Positions 36,777-44,661 of a stretch of DNA of 64,000 nt are shown piece by piece. The stretch's first letter is position 1. The number at the start of each line of letters is the position of its first letter. This DNA is from Aestuariimicrobium sp. p3-SID1156 (GTDB lineage Bacteria > Actinomycetota > Actinomycetes > Propionibacteriales > Propionibacteriaceae). The notes beneath the pieces were generated by a model. That model did not search any database, was not told where the DNA came from, and saw only the letters and a list, made by a program, of their open reading frames with translations. A program made the position numbers and the translations under genes. The stretch spans positions 1-64,000 of the forward strand of contig NZ_JALXXB010000008.1 of assembly GCF_025144225.1 (NCBI RefSeq). The letters run 5' to 3'.

Positions 36777-39632
36777 GTGAGTGATGTGAGGGTTCCCGCG
36801 CCGACTGCTGCACTGTTCGAGCGGTTCGGGGTGGACGCCAGCAGCCTCACCCGGGGCATGTTCTCCAGCGACGCGTCGATCTACCGCGTGGTCCCCGAGG
36901 GCGTCACCTTCCCCCGCACCCGCGAGGAGCTCGTGGAGATCTCGCGTGCCGCCCTGGCCGCCGGCGTCCCCATCACCCTGCGCGGGGCAGGAACCTCGTG
37001 CGCGGGCAATGCGATCGGGCCGGGGCTGGTGATTGACGTCTCGCGCCACCTCAACCGCGTCCTCGAGGTTGACCCCGTCGCCCGGACGGCCACCGTCGAA
37101 CCCGGCGTGGTGCAGGAAGTGCTGCAGCGTCACACCGCCCCCCATGGATTGCGCTTCGGACCCGACCCCTCGAGCTCCTCGCGCTGCACCATCGGCGGAA
37201 TGATCGCCAACAACGCCTGCGGCCCCCGCGCGCTGGGCTACGGACGTACCAGCGACAACATCGTCGAACTGGAGGTCCTGACCGGTACCGGGGACCTGGT
37301 GATCCTGCGCTCGCCATCTGCTGCCGCAGAGGCAGCACATCGCGAGCGGGCAGAATGCCCCCACAGCCTGCGCCCCCTCGAGGGCCTGGTGGCGGCCAAT
37401 CTCGGCCTCATCCGCACGGAACTGGGCACCTTCAGCCGTCTTGGCTCCGGCTATGCGCTGGACTGGCTGCTGCCGGAGAAGAAGTTCGACCTGGCTCGTT
37501 TCATGGCCGGTACCGAGGGGACGCTCGGCATCATCACCCGCGCCACCGTACGACTGGTCGCGGATGCTCCGGTGAAACAGATGGTGGCACTGGGGTACCC
37601 GACCATGGCCGAGGCCGCCGATGACATGGCGCGGTTGACGGCCTTCGGCCCGGTCGCGGCCGAGGGGATGGACCGGCGCATCGTCGACGTCGTGGCCCGC
37701 AAGTTCGGCCCCGCTGCCGTCCCCGACCTACCCGCCGGCGACGGCTGGGTCTTCGTCGAGCTCGTCGGTGAGGACGCTGACGAGGTCCGCGCCCGGGCCG
37801 AGGGCATGAAACTCGCCTCCGCCGCCCTGGAAGCCTGGTTGGTCGACGATCCCGCCGTCGTGAAGGCGCTGTGGAAGATCCGCTCGGACGGCGCGGGCCT
37901 GGCCGGCGTCAGCCTCGAGCGCCCCGCCTACCCGGGGTGGGAGGACGCCTCGGTGCCGGTGGCCAAGCTCGGCACCTACCTGCGCGAATTCGACGCCATC
38001 ATGGCCCGCCACGGCTTGGAGGGGCTGCCCTACGGCCACTTCGGTGACGGCTGCGTCCACTGCCGCATCGACTTCCCCCTCGACGAATCAGACGGCCCGG
38101 AGCGCTACCGGGCCTTCGTGGAGGAGGTGGCTGACCTGGTCGCCTCCCTGGGCGGGTCCATGTCGGGTGAGCACGGTGACGGACGTGCCCGCTCGGCGCT
38201 GCTGCCGCGACTCTTCTCCCCCGAGGCCATCGACCTCTTCGGCCAGGTCAAGCAGGTCTTCGACCCCCAGAACCTGCTCAACCCCGGCGTGTTGGTCGAT
38301 CCCCGCCCGGTCGAGGCCGACATCCGCGTCGCTGCCACCGTCACCTCACCACTGCGGCTCAACGACCCCCACTTCGTCGAGGCGGTGCACCAGTGCTCCG
38401 GGGTCGGCAAATGCCTCGCCGACGGGATGGCCGGCGGCCAGGTGATGTGCCCCAGCTTCCAGGCCACCCGGGAGGAGAAGGACTCCACCCGCGGTCGCGC
38501 TCGCGTCCTGCAGGAGATGGTCAACGGCTCCCTGATCAGCGAGGGCTGGCGCTCCCCCGAGGTGCACGAGGCCCTCGACCTGTGCCTGTCCTGCAAGGGT
38601 TGCGCTCGCGACTGCCCCACCGGTATCGACATGGCCGCCTACAAGTCACGTGTCCTGCACGAGACCTATCAGGGACGACTGCGTCCCCGCTCCCACTACG
38701 CCCTGGGCTGGCTGCCACGCTGGGGGCGCCTGGTGGGGCGCGTCCCCGGCCTGGGCGGGGTGGTCAACGCCACACTGCGGGTCCCGGGGCTCTCGCGGGC
38801 GGCCACGTGGATGGCCGGCGTCGACCGACGTCGACCGCTGCCGCGATTCCGCCGCGGGCGTTCGGCCCGTCGCGGTTTCGCCCGCCACACGTCACCCCGG
38901 GGCAGGCCGGTGGTGATCTGGGTGGACTCCTTCGACGATGCCTTCGCCGGTTCGCAACTGGCCAGTCTGGTGCGGGTGCTCGAGCGTGCCGGGTGGGCGC
39001 CCCGGGTGCTGCAACAGGACGCCTGCTGCGGGCTGACCTGGATCACCACCGGCCAGCTCGACGGTGCCAGGGTGCAGCTTCGGAAGGCCCTCGACGTGCT
39101 CGCGCCCATCGCCGAGTCCGGAACCCCCATCGTGGGCATGGAGCCCTCCTGCCTGGCGGTGTGGCGTTCCGATGCCGGCGAGCTGCTCGAGGACGATCCC
39201 CGCGTCCCCGTGGTCGCGGCAGCGATCAGGACCCTCGCCGAGCTCCTGGCGTCCGACCCCGACTGGAAGGCACCGGACCTGAGCGGACACACGATCGTGG
39301 CCCAGCCCCACTGCCACCACGCCGCGATCCTGGGCTGGCAGGCCGACGCGACACTGCTGGCAGCGACTGGAGCCGAGGTGGTGACCCTGGGTGGTTGCTG
39401 CGGTCTGGCAGGAAACTTCGGTGTCGAGATCGGCCACTACGAAACCTCCGTGGCGGTCGCGGAACACACCCTGCTCCCCGCGCTCCGAGAGCATCCCGAG
39501 GCGGTCGTGCTGGCAGACGGCTTCAGCTGCCGCAAGCAGGTCTCCGACCTCGAGGGCCGCGACGCAATGTCCCTGGCGCAACTGCTCGCCACCCACCTGT
39601 CGCCCGATCCCGGAGAAGGAGTGCGCCGATGA
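36777..39632 (+). CDS. FAD-linked D-2-hydroxyacid dehydrogenase fused to a CCG/4Fe-4S domain
   Basis: This 951-residue protein is a fusion. Residues 35-490 are an FAD-binding type 4/FAD-oxidase C domain with ITLRGAGTSCAGNAIGPG, FGPDPSSSSRCTIGGMIANN and MSGEHGDGRARS. Residues about 530-620 hold iron-sulfur motifs (CSGVGKC and CLSCKGCARDCPTG). The C-terminal part has cysteine-rich CCG-type segments (QQDACCGLTW, LGGCCGLAGNFG). The layout resembles YdiJ and D-lactate/D-2-hydroxyglutarate dehydrogenases that pass electrons to quinone. No signal peptide is seen. The GTG start lies 20 nt after the lipoprotein gene. Its stop overlaps the next start (ATGA). Confidence 0.88.
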   Translation: MSDVRVPAPTAALFERFGVDASSLTRGMFSSDASIYRVVPEGVTFPRTREELVEISRAALAAGVPITLRGAGTSCAGNAIGPGLVIDVSRHLNRVLEVDPVARTATVEPGVVQEVLQRHTAPHGLRFGPDPSSSSRCTIGGMIANNACGPRALGYGRTSDNIVELEVLTGTGDLVILRSPSAAAEAAHRERAECPHSLRPLEGLVAANLGLIRTELGTFSRLGSGYALDWLLPEKKFDLARFMAGTEGTLGIITRATVRLVADAPVKQMVALGYPTMAEAADDMARLTAFGPVAAEGMDRRIVDVVARKFGPAAVPDLPAGDGWVFVELVGEDADEVRARAEGMKLASAALEAWLVDDPAVVKALWKIRSDGAGLAGVSLERPAYPGWEDASVPVAKLGTYLREFDAIMARHGLEGLPYGHFGDGCVHCRIDFPLDESDGPERYRAFVEEVADLVASLGGSMSGEHGDGRARSALLPRLFSPEAIDLFGQVKQVFDPQNLLNPGVLVDPRPVEADIRVAATVTSPLRLNDPHFVEAVHQCSGVGKCLADGMAGGQVMCPSFQATREEKDSTRGRARVLQEMVNGSLISEGWRSPEVHEALDLCLSCKGCARDCPTGIDMAAYKSRVLHETYQGRLRPRSHYALGWLPRWGRLVGRVPGLGGVVNATLRVPGLSRAATWMAGVDRRRPLPRFRRGRSARRGFARHTSPRGRPVVIWVDSFDDAFAGSQLASLVRVLERAGWAPRVLQQDACCGLTWITTGQLDGARVQLRKALDVLAPIAESGTPIVGMEPSCLAVWRSDAGELLEDDPRVPVVAAAIRTLAELLASDPDWKAPDLSGHTIVAQPHCHHAAILGWQADATLLAATGAEVVTLGGCCGLAGNFGVEIGHYETSVAVAEHTLLPALREHPEAVVLADGFSCRKQVSDLEGRDAMSLAQLLATHLSPDPGEGVRR

Positions 39633-39817
39633 GCCCCACCGTGACGGCCGTCCTGATCGTGGTGGCCACCGCCCCTGCGCTCGGCCTGGTCTGGCTCGTG
39701 GCCGTCCTCGCCAAGCGACAGGCGGAGCAGAACCAGCGTGAACTCGAGGCAGACAAGGCTGCCGGACTGCTGGATCCTCAGCCGAGCGATGAGGACCATG
39801 ACAGGCTGGGCCCATGA
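39629..39817 (+). CDS. Small single-pass membrane protein coupled to the dehydrogenase
   Basis: This 62-residue protein has one N-terminal membrane helix (AVLIVVATAPALGLVWLVAV) and a charged C-terminal tail of about 35 residues ending in DEDHDRLGP. Its start overlaps the dehydrogenase stop by ATGA, and its own stop overlaps the next start by ATGA. Such coupling suggests a fixed-ratio complex, perhaps a membrane anchor for the soluble dehydrogenase. Unknown family. Confidence 0.72.
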   Translation: MSPTVTAVLIVVATAPALGLVWLVAVLAKRQAEQNQRELEADKAAGLLDPQPSDEDHDRLGP

Positions 39818-40146
39818 TCACCATCACCGTCAAATGGGACGTCAAGCCCGAGTATGCCGACCAGTTCATGGACCTCACCCGTGAGTTCACCGAAGCCTGC
39901 CGCGCCGAACCCGGCTGTTTGTGGTTCGACTGGTCGCGCAGCGTTGACAACCCCAACGAGTACATCCTCATCGAGGCCTACAAGGACGGCGAGGCGGGCA
40001 AGGCGCACGTGGAGTCCGCCCACTTCACGAAGGCGATGAAGGAACAGGGCCAGTACGTCAACACCCGCCCCAAGGTCATCAGCTACGAGATTCCCCAGGA
40101 CGACTGGTCCGACCTGGGCGAGCTCGAGATGCCCGACGAGGGCTGA
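39814..40146 (+). CDS. ABM-domain protein, putative quinol monooxygenase-like
   Basis: This 110-residue protein has a single dimeric alpha/beta-barrel of the antibiotic biosynthesis monooxygenase type: MITITVKWDVKPEYADQFMD, then EPGCLWFDWSRSVDNPNEYILIEAYKD, then SAHFTKAMKE. Relatives such as YgiN are quinol monooxygenases, and others degrade haem. The usual haem-degrader Asn/His/Trp pattern is not clear here. It is the third gene of an operon with ATGA overlaps after a flavin/iron-sulfur dehydrogenase, so a quinone-linked role is plausible. Confidence 0.85.
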   Translation: MITITVKWDVKPEYADQFMDLTREFTEACRAEPGCLWFDWSRSVDNPNEYILIEAYKDGEAGKAHVESAHFTKAMKEQGQYVNTRPKVISYEIPQDDWSDLGELEMPDEG

Positions 40147-40177
40147 TCCACCCCCGGGCCGCAGACCGCCGAAACAT

Positions 40178-41513
40178 GTGGGATTTACCTCACTTGCTGG
40201 GGCAATCGTCCCACAATCTCAGCTCCAGGTTCATCTTCCGTTTTCCCTCCAGTCAACAACCGGAGTTAATCTCCGGTTGACGACCGATGCCCCGCCCGCT
40301 CAGTGGCGGATCGTGCTTGGCCTCCTCTTCCTTCCCGGTTTGGTGAAATACGGCATCCAGATTCTGGTGGCACCCTTCTTCCCGGCTGTGATGGCCACCC
40401 GCCGGCGGCAGCGTCAGCGCGCCCTCGCCCGAGCGTCGCGTCGCGGCGTCCTCGACGCTGCATCCTCGACTCGCGCTACCCCGATTTCGAGGTGGTCGTC
40501 ATCAATGACGGCTCCACCGACCGCACCGACGAGGTGATGCGCGCGCTGGTCGCCGAGCACCAGGCCTCGGGGCACCCTGCGCGTCTCGTGTACGAACGCA
40601 AGCCCAACGGCGGCAAGGCGTCCGCCATGAACCGGGCGCTCGAGCTCGCCAGCGGTGAGCTGGTCATCACCACCGACGCCGACAGCGTCATGGCCCCCGA
40701 TGCGCTCACCCACTTCGCCCGCCAGTTCGAGGACCCCACGGTCATGTCGGTCTCTGGCAACGTCAAGATCGGCAACGCCGTGGGCATCATCGGGCTGGTC
40801 CAGCAGCTGGAGTACATGTACGGCTTCTGGTTCAAGAAGGCCGATGCCCTGATGGGGTCGATGTACATCGTGGGGGGCGCCGCAGCCGCCTACCGGCGCC
40901 GCGTCTTCGACACCCTGCCCCGCACGAAGGACCGCACCGTCTTCGATGAGCGCAACATCACCGAGGACATCGAAATGTCCACGCGCATCCAGGACGCCGG
41001 TCACCGGATCTCCTATGCCCCCGACGCGGTCATCCACACCGAGGGACCCACCGAGTGGAAGGCCTTCGCCCGGCAGCGGCTGCGCTGGAAGTACGGCCGC
41101 TTCCTGACCTTCCTGCAGTACCGGCACCTCTTCTTCAGCACCCGCAGGCCACAGAAGGCATGGCTGACCATGCTCGTCCTGCCGGTGGCCCTCCTCTGGA
41201 GTTCCTCCTGCTCCTGGAACCGCTGGCGATCAGCCTGATGTGGGGGTACGCGCTGGTCACCCACGACCTGCTGCCGGGAGTCGTCTACGTCATGTTGACC
41301 ACTCTGCTGGTGGTCTTCCAAGTGCTGACCGACTGCCGTCGACGTGAGAACGCCAACCTGCTGCTGGTGGCCCCCTTCGCGTGGGTGCTGTTCTACCTGG
41401 TGGACGCCGTGGAGTTCACTGCCCTGGTGCGCAGCCTCAAGCGCCTCGCCACCGGCCGTGGGGTCACCTGGCAGCGCTGGCAGCGCAAGGGCGTGTTCGC
41501 CCAGACCACCTGA
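40178..41513 (+). pseudogene. Processive GT2 glycosyltransferase (PgaC/hyaluronan-synthase-like), decayed
   Basis: Three frames carry pieces of one membrane glycosyltransferase. The first (from about 40277) has LGLLFLPGLVKYGIQILVAP. The second has DSRYPDFEVVVINDGSTD, ITTDADSVMAPDALTHF, NITEDIEMSTRIQDAG and the QRLRW product-binding motif. The third (from about 41200) has the C-terminal helices LEFLLLLEPLAISLMWGYAL. The N-terminal VSVIIPxxNE strand is absent, so about 75-100 bp seem deleted near 40440 with a frame change; a small indel breaks the frame near 41195. The intact family polymerises GlcNAc or similar sugars at the membrane. The 5' end is uncertain. Confidence 0.82.
40257..40279 (+). 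promoter_or_regulatory. Hairpin in the leader of the decayed glycosyltransferase gene
   Basis: A perfect 9-bp inverted repeat pairs CAACCGGAG (40257-40265) with CTCCGGTTG (40271-40279) around TTAAT. It could be a palindromic operator, an RNA hairpin sequestering CCGGAG, or a weak terminator for the ABM gene. There is no downstream T-run. Confidence 0.45.
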
Positions 41514-41531
41514 CCGGCTCCCCCGGTCCCC

Positions 41532-42221
41532 TCAGACGGGCCCGGCGGAACCTGCGCGTGCTTCCAGCGCGTCGAGGTCACGCAGGCCGATGCGGGCTCG
41601 ATCGATCGTCACCAGCCCGTCGCGCTCAAGCTTCGCGAGTGCCCTGCTGAGCGATTCCGGGGTCGTGCCCAGGTAGGACGCCACATCGCGCTTGCTCATC
41701 GGCAACTCCACGGCCAGATCCTCGCTGCCACCGCCGGCGGGAAGGGTGAGCAGGTAGTCAGCCACTCGCGCGCCGACATCGCTGGTCGTCATGGCGGTCA
41801 GCCGGTGCTCGGCGTCGGACAGGCGACGGCTCAGTTCCTGCAGCATCGCGAACGCGATCCCCGGGTGCCGAGCCGTGAGACCGACCATGTCCCGATGGTC
41901 GAAGACACAGGCCCGGAGCGGAGAGGTCGCCGTGATCGTGTGATCAGGTGCAGTTCCGTTGAGGAAGGCATGCTCCCCCACCACCTGGCCCGGCTCCAAC
42001 GAGCGCACCAGGCGTTCCTGGCCATCGGCCCGGAGGCGCGTCATCTTGGCCGTGCCCCGGTGGATGATGAACAGCTGGGCGACCGCGTCCCCCTGTCGGT
42101 AGAGGGTCTTACCGCGATCCAGCTCGCGGGGGCGCGCGAAGGACGCGACCTGGTCCTGCGCCGCGTCACCCAGCCGCCCGAAAATCGGCACCTGCGCCAC
42201 GCATCGATCAACTCCAGTCAT
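41532..42221 (-). CDS. CRP/FNR-family regulator with two cysteines (FLP-like)
   Basis: This 229-residue protein has an N-terminal cyclic-nucleotide-type barrel (about 10-130; FIIHRGTAKMTRLRADGQERLV, PGQVVGEHAFLNG) and a C-terminal winged HTH (about 165-225). The recognition helix TPESLSRALAKLE has the E-x-x-S-R arrangement by which FNR reads TTGAT. It has only two Cys, Cys7 and Cys105, so no FNR-type iron-sulfur cluster; the arrangement recalls lactobacillal FLP, whose Cys5/Cys112 form a redox-sensitive disulfide. ATG 42221 is the start; ATG 42242 is an alternative. It is divergent from a metal chaperone and ATPase and probably controls them. Confidence 0.9.
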   Translation of the reverse strand: MTGVDRCVAQVPIFGRLGDAAQDQVASFARPRELDRGKTLYRQGDAVAQLFIIHRGTAKMTRLRADGQERLVRSLEPGQVVGEHAFLNGTAPDHTITATSPLRACVFDHRDMVGLTARHPGIAFAMLQELSRRLSDAEHRLTAMTTSDVGARVADYLLTLPAGGGSEDLAVELPMSKRDVASYLGTTPESLSRALAKLERDGLVTIDRARIGLRDLDALEARAGSAGPV

Positions 42222-42256
42222 GGCCCCATTGTGCCGCTGCACCCCTGGTCGAGCCC

Positions 42257-42305
42257 TTGATGCACGTCAAGGCGCCACCGCACGCGAATTCCTACCGTGG
42301 TCCAC
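42257..42305 (+). promoter_or_regulatory. FNR-type box and class II promoter for the metal ATPase operon
   Basis: TTGATGCACGTCAA at 42257-42270 matches the FNR consensus TTGAT-N4-ATCAA at 9 of 10 positions. Its centre is 42263.5. TACCGT at 42293-42298 looks like a -10 with start near 42305, placing the box at about -41.5, the class II activator position. No good -35 is present, as expected for an activated promoter. The site lies between the divergent regulator and chaperone genes, so autoregulation is also likely. Confidence 0.75.
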
Positions 42306-42347
42306 ATCGGAGGCAACCAGGCCCCGAACCCACGAAAGGAAAGACCG

Positions 42348-42578
42348 ATGAACACCACGACCACCACCCACACCACCCTTCGCGCCCAGGGGTTCTCCTG
42401 CCCCTCCTGCGTCTCGAAGATCGAGAAGGCCCTGATGCGCATCGAGGGTGTGCAGAAGGCCGAAGTGAAGTTCGCCAGCGCACGCATCGAGGTCGACCAC
42501 GACGATCGTGTGAGCGTCCAGGCCCTGGTCGAGGCCGTCCGCAGGGTCGGCTACGAGTCCACGCCGGCTGCGTTCTGA
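42348..42578 (+). CDS. Heavy-metal-associated (CopZ-like) chaperone
   Basis: This 76-residue HMA-domain protein has the metal motif GFSCPSCVSKIEKAL (C-x-x-C) in place of the usual MxCxxC, so the Met before the first Cys is replaced. The beta-alpha-beta pattern continues with VEVDHDD-like RIEVDHDDRVSVQALVEAV and RVGYES. It binds a soft metal such as Cu+ or Zn2+ and probably passes it to the ATPase 31 nt downstream. ATG 42348 has GAAAGGAAAG upstream. It lies under the FNR-type promoter. Confidence 0.9.
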   Translation: MNTTTTTHTTLRAQGFSCPSCVSKIEKALMRIEGVQKAEVKFASARIEVDHDDRVSVQALVEAVRRVGYESTPAAF

Positions 42579-42609
42579 GGCTGTCAGCGATCACGAGGAG
42601 GCACTCACC

Positions 42610-44559
42610 ATGACCACCACACCTTCCACGAGGAACCTCTGGGAACGGCTGGCCCATTCGCGCTGGACGGTCTCGGCGACGGCCTCCGGGCTGATCCTGC
42701 TGTCCTTCCTGGCCAGCACCCTGGACTGGACGCTGACCGGCGACATCCTGATGGTCGCCGCCGCACTGGTCGCAGGCGCTCGCATCGCCCACGGTGCGGT
42801 GCGGGCCCTGCGGCAGCGCTCCATCGGCATCGACCTGCTCGTCACGATTGCTGCCATCGGCGCGGTCTTCCTGCGCAACTACTGGGAGGCGGCTGCGGTC
42901 ACCACCTTGTTCGCGATCGGCCATGCGCTGGAGGAGGTGACCCTCGCCAAGACGCGGAAGGCCCTGTCCGACCTGGTGGATTCCGCCCCTGACCGGGCCC
43001 TCGTCCTCCGGGACGGGCAGGAGGTCGACGTGCTCGCAGGCGAGGTGCTCCCCGGCGAGACCGTTATCGTCAAGGCCGGCGCGGTGGTGCCGGTCGACGG
43101 GAAGGTCCTCTCCGGCGAGGCCTTCGTCAGCGAGGCGAACATCACGGGCGAGTCCCTGCCTGTCACCAAGTCCGCCGGCGAGGACGTCTATGCCGGAACG
43201 GTCCAGTCCAGCGGGCACCTGCGTGTCCTTGCCAGGGCGGTGGGCGGGGAGACCACCCTGGCTCGCATCATCCGCCGTGTCGAGGATGCCCAGGACGAGA
43301 AGGCGGCCACGCAGACGGCCATGGAGCGCTTCTCCGCCTGGTACACGCCCGGCATCATCCTGCTGGCCATCATCAGTGGCCTCATCACCCGCGACCTCGA
43401 GCTGGCGCTCACCCTGCTGGTCATCGGCTGCCCCGGCGCGCTGGTGATCTCGATCCCGGTCGCCATCGTGGCAGGTGTGGGCCGCGGCGCCCGCGACGGC
43501 GTCCTCATCAAGGGCGGGGAACACCTCGAGGGCGCAGCCTCCATCGACACGATCGCCTTCGACAAGACCGGGACGCTGACCTACGGTCATCCTCAGCTCA
43601 CCGGCGTGACCACCCTGGATCCCGAACTCACTGACGAGGACGTGCTCCGCTTCGCGGCGAGCGCCGAGGTGGGCAGCGGTCATCCTCTCGCTGGTCCGAT
43701 CGTCGACGCGGCTCGGGCGTCCGGGCTGCCGATCGACGACGAAGAGGCCGAGTTCCAGCCGGTCGCCGGCCAGGGCATCAGCGTCAGGACGCAGGGCCGA
43801 CACGTCGTGGTCGGTCGCCCTGCCCTCCTCGCTGCTGAGTTCCCCGGCCTGGACGTCTCCGCCGCGGAGAAGGCAGTCGCGGCTGCTGGCGAGGACGGCC
43901 AGACGGCGATGGCCGTCGGTGTGGACGGTCGCATCGCCGGCATCGTGTCGGTCGCAGACACCATTCGTCCCGACGCCGCTGCCACCCTCCAGCGCCTGCG
44001 CGGGATGGGAATCAGGAACCTGGTCATGCTGACCGGGGACCGCGAATCCGTGGCACGATCGGTTGCTCGCCAGGTCGGTGTGACCGACGTCCGTGCCGGA
44101 CTGATGCCGGAGGAGAAGCTGGACGCGATCCGTGCCCTGCAGGGCGAAGGACATCGGGTGGCCATGGTCGGCGATGGCGTGAACGACGCCCCCGCACTCG
44201 CCACCGCCGATGCAGGCATCGCGATGGGTGCCGCCCGCAACGGCCTCGCGGTCGAGACCGCCGACATCGCCCTGATGGGTGATCAATTCGGTCGCCTCGC
44301 CGATGCCCTGGGGCTGGCACGACGAACGGTTCGGGTCATGCGGGGCAACATCGCGATCGCGATGGTGACGGTGGCCCTGCTGATCCTCGGCGTCTACCTG
44401 GGCGGGGTCACGATGAGCATCGGGATGCTCGTCCACGAGGCGTCCGTGCTGGTCGTCATCATCAACGCAATGCGACTGCTGCGCCGTCGCGAGACCTCAC
44501 ATCAGGGACCCACTGCCGCCGTGGAGTCGCGGGTCGAGGCGACCACTGTGGCCGCATGA
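42610..44559 (+). CDS. P1B-type heavy-metal-translocating ATPase with CPG motif
   Basis: This 649-residue P-type ATPase has the actuator loop ITGESLPVTKSAG, phosphorylation site FDKTGTLTYG, MLTGDRESVARSV and the hinge MVGDGVNDAPALATADAGIAMG. The transmembrane metal motif is TLLVIGCPGALVISIP, where CPC, SPC or CPS is usual. The last helix pair has LVHEASVLVVIINAMRLL. No N-terminal HMA domain is present, since the chaperone is a separate gene. It probably exports (or moves) a transition metal; the unusual CPG leaves the ion open. ATG 42610 has AGGAGG upstream. The gene is in an operon with the chaperone and is probably controlled by the FLP-like regulator. Confidence 0.9.
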   Translation: MTTTPSTRNLWERLAHSRWTVSATASGLILLSFLASTLDWTLTGDILMVAAALVAGARIAHGAVRALRQRSIGIDLLVTIAAIGAVFLRNYWEAAAVTTLFAIGHALEEVTLAKTRKALSDLVDSAPDRALVLRDGQEVDVLAGEVLPGETVIVKAGAVVPVDGKVLSGEAFVSEANITGESLPVTKSAGEDVYAGTVQSSGHLRVLARAVGGETTLARIIRRVEDAQDEKAATQTAMERFSAWYTPGIILLAIISGLITRDLELALTLLVIGCPGALVISIPVAIVAGVGRGARDGVLIKGGEHLEGAASIDTIAFDKTGTLTYGHPQLTGVTTLDPELTDEDVLRFAASAEVGSGHPLAGPIVDAARASGLPIDDEEAEFQPVAGQGISVRTQGRHVVVGRPALLAAEFPGLDVSAAEKAVAAAGEDGQTAMAVGVDGRIAGIVSVADTIRPDAAATLQRLRGMGIRNLVMLTGDRESVARSVARQVGVTDVRAGLMPEEKLDAIRALQGEGHRVAMVGDGVNDAPALATADAGIAMGAARNGLAVETADIALMGDQFGRLADALGLARRTVRVMRGNIAIAMVTVALLILGVYLGGVTMSIGMLVHEASVLVVIINAMRLLRRRETSHQGPTAAVESRVEATTVAA

Positions 44560-44598
44560 CCCCGGGCCCGATCACCACACGGGCCATCACCACACAGG

Positions 44599-44635
44599 AC
44601 AGCACCCCCGATCCGGATGGGATCGGGGGTGCTGT
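44599..44635. terminator. Strong hairpin terminator between metal ATPase and ettA
   Basis: A perfect 16-bp stem, ACAGCACCCCCGATCC at 44599-44614 with its complement at 44620-44635, closes a 5-nt loop. It separates convergent genes and likely works in both directions. Confidence 0.88.
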
Positions 44636-44661
44636 CATCTGCGGGCTCGATCAGCCGAGGA

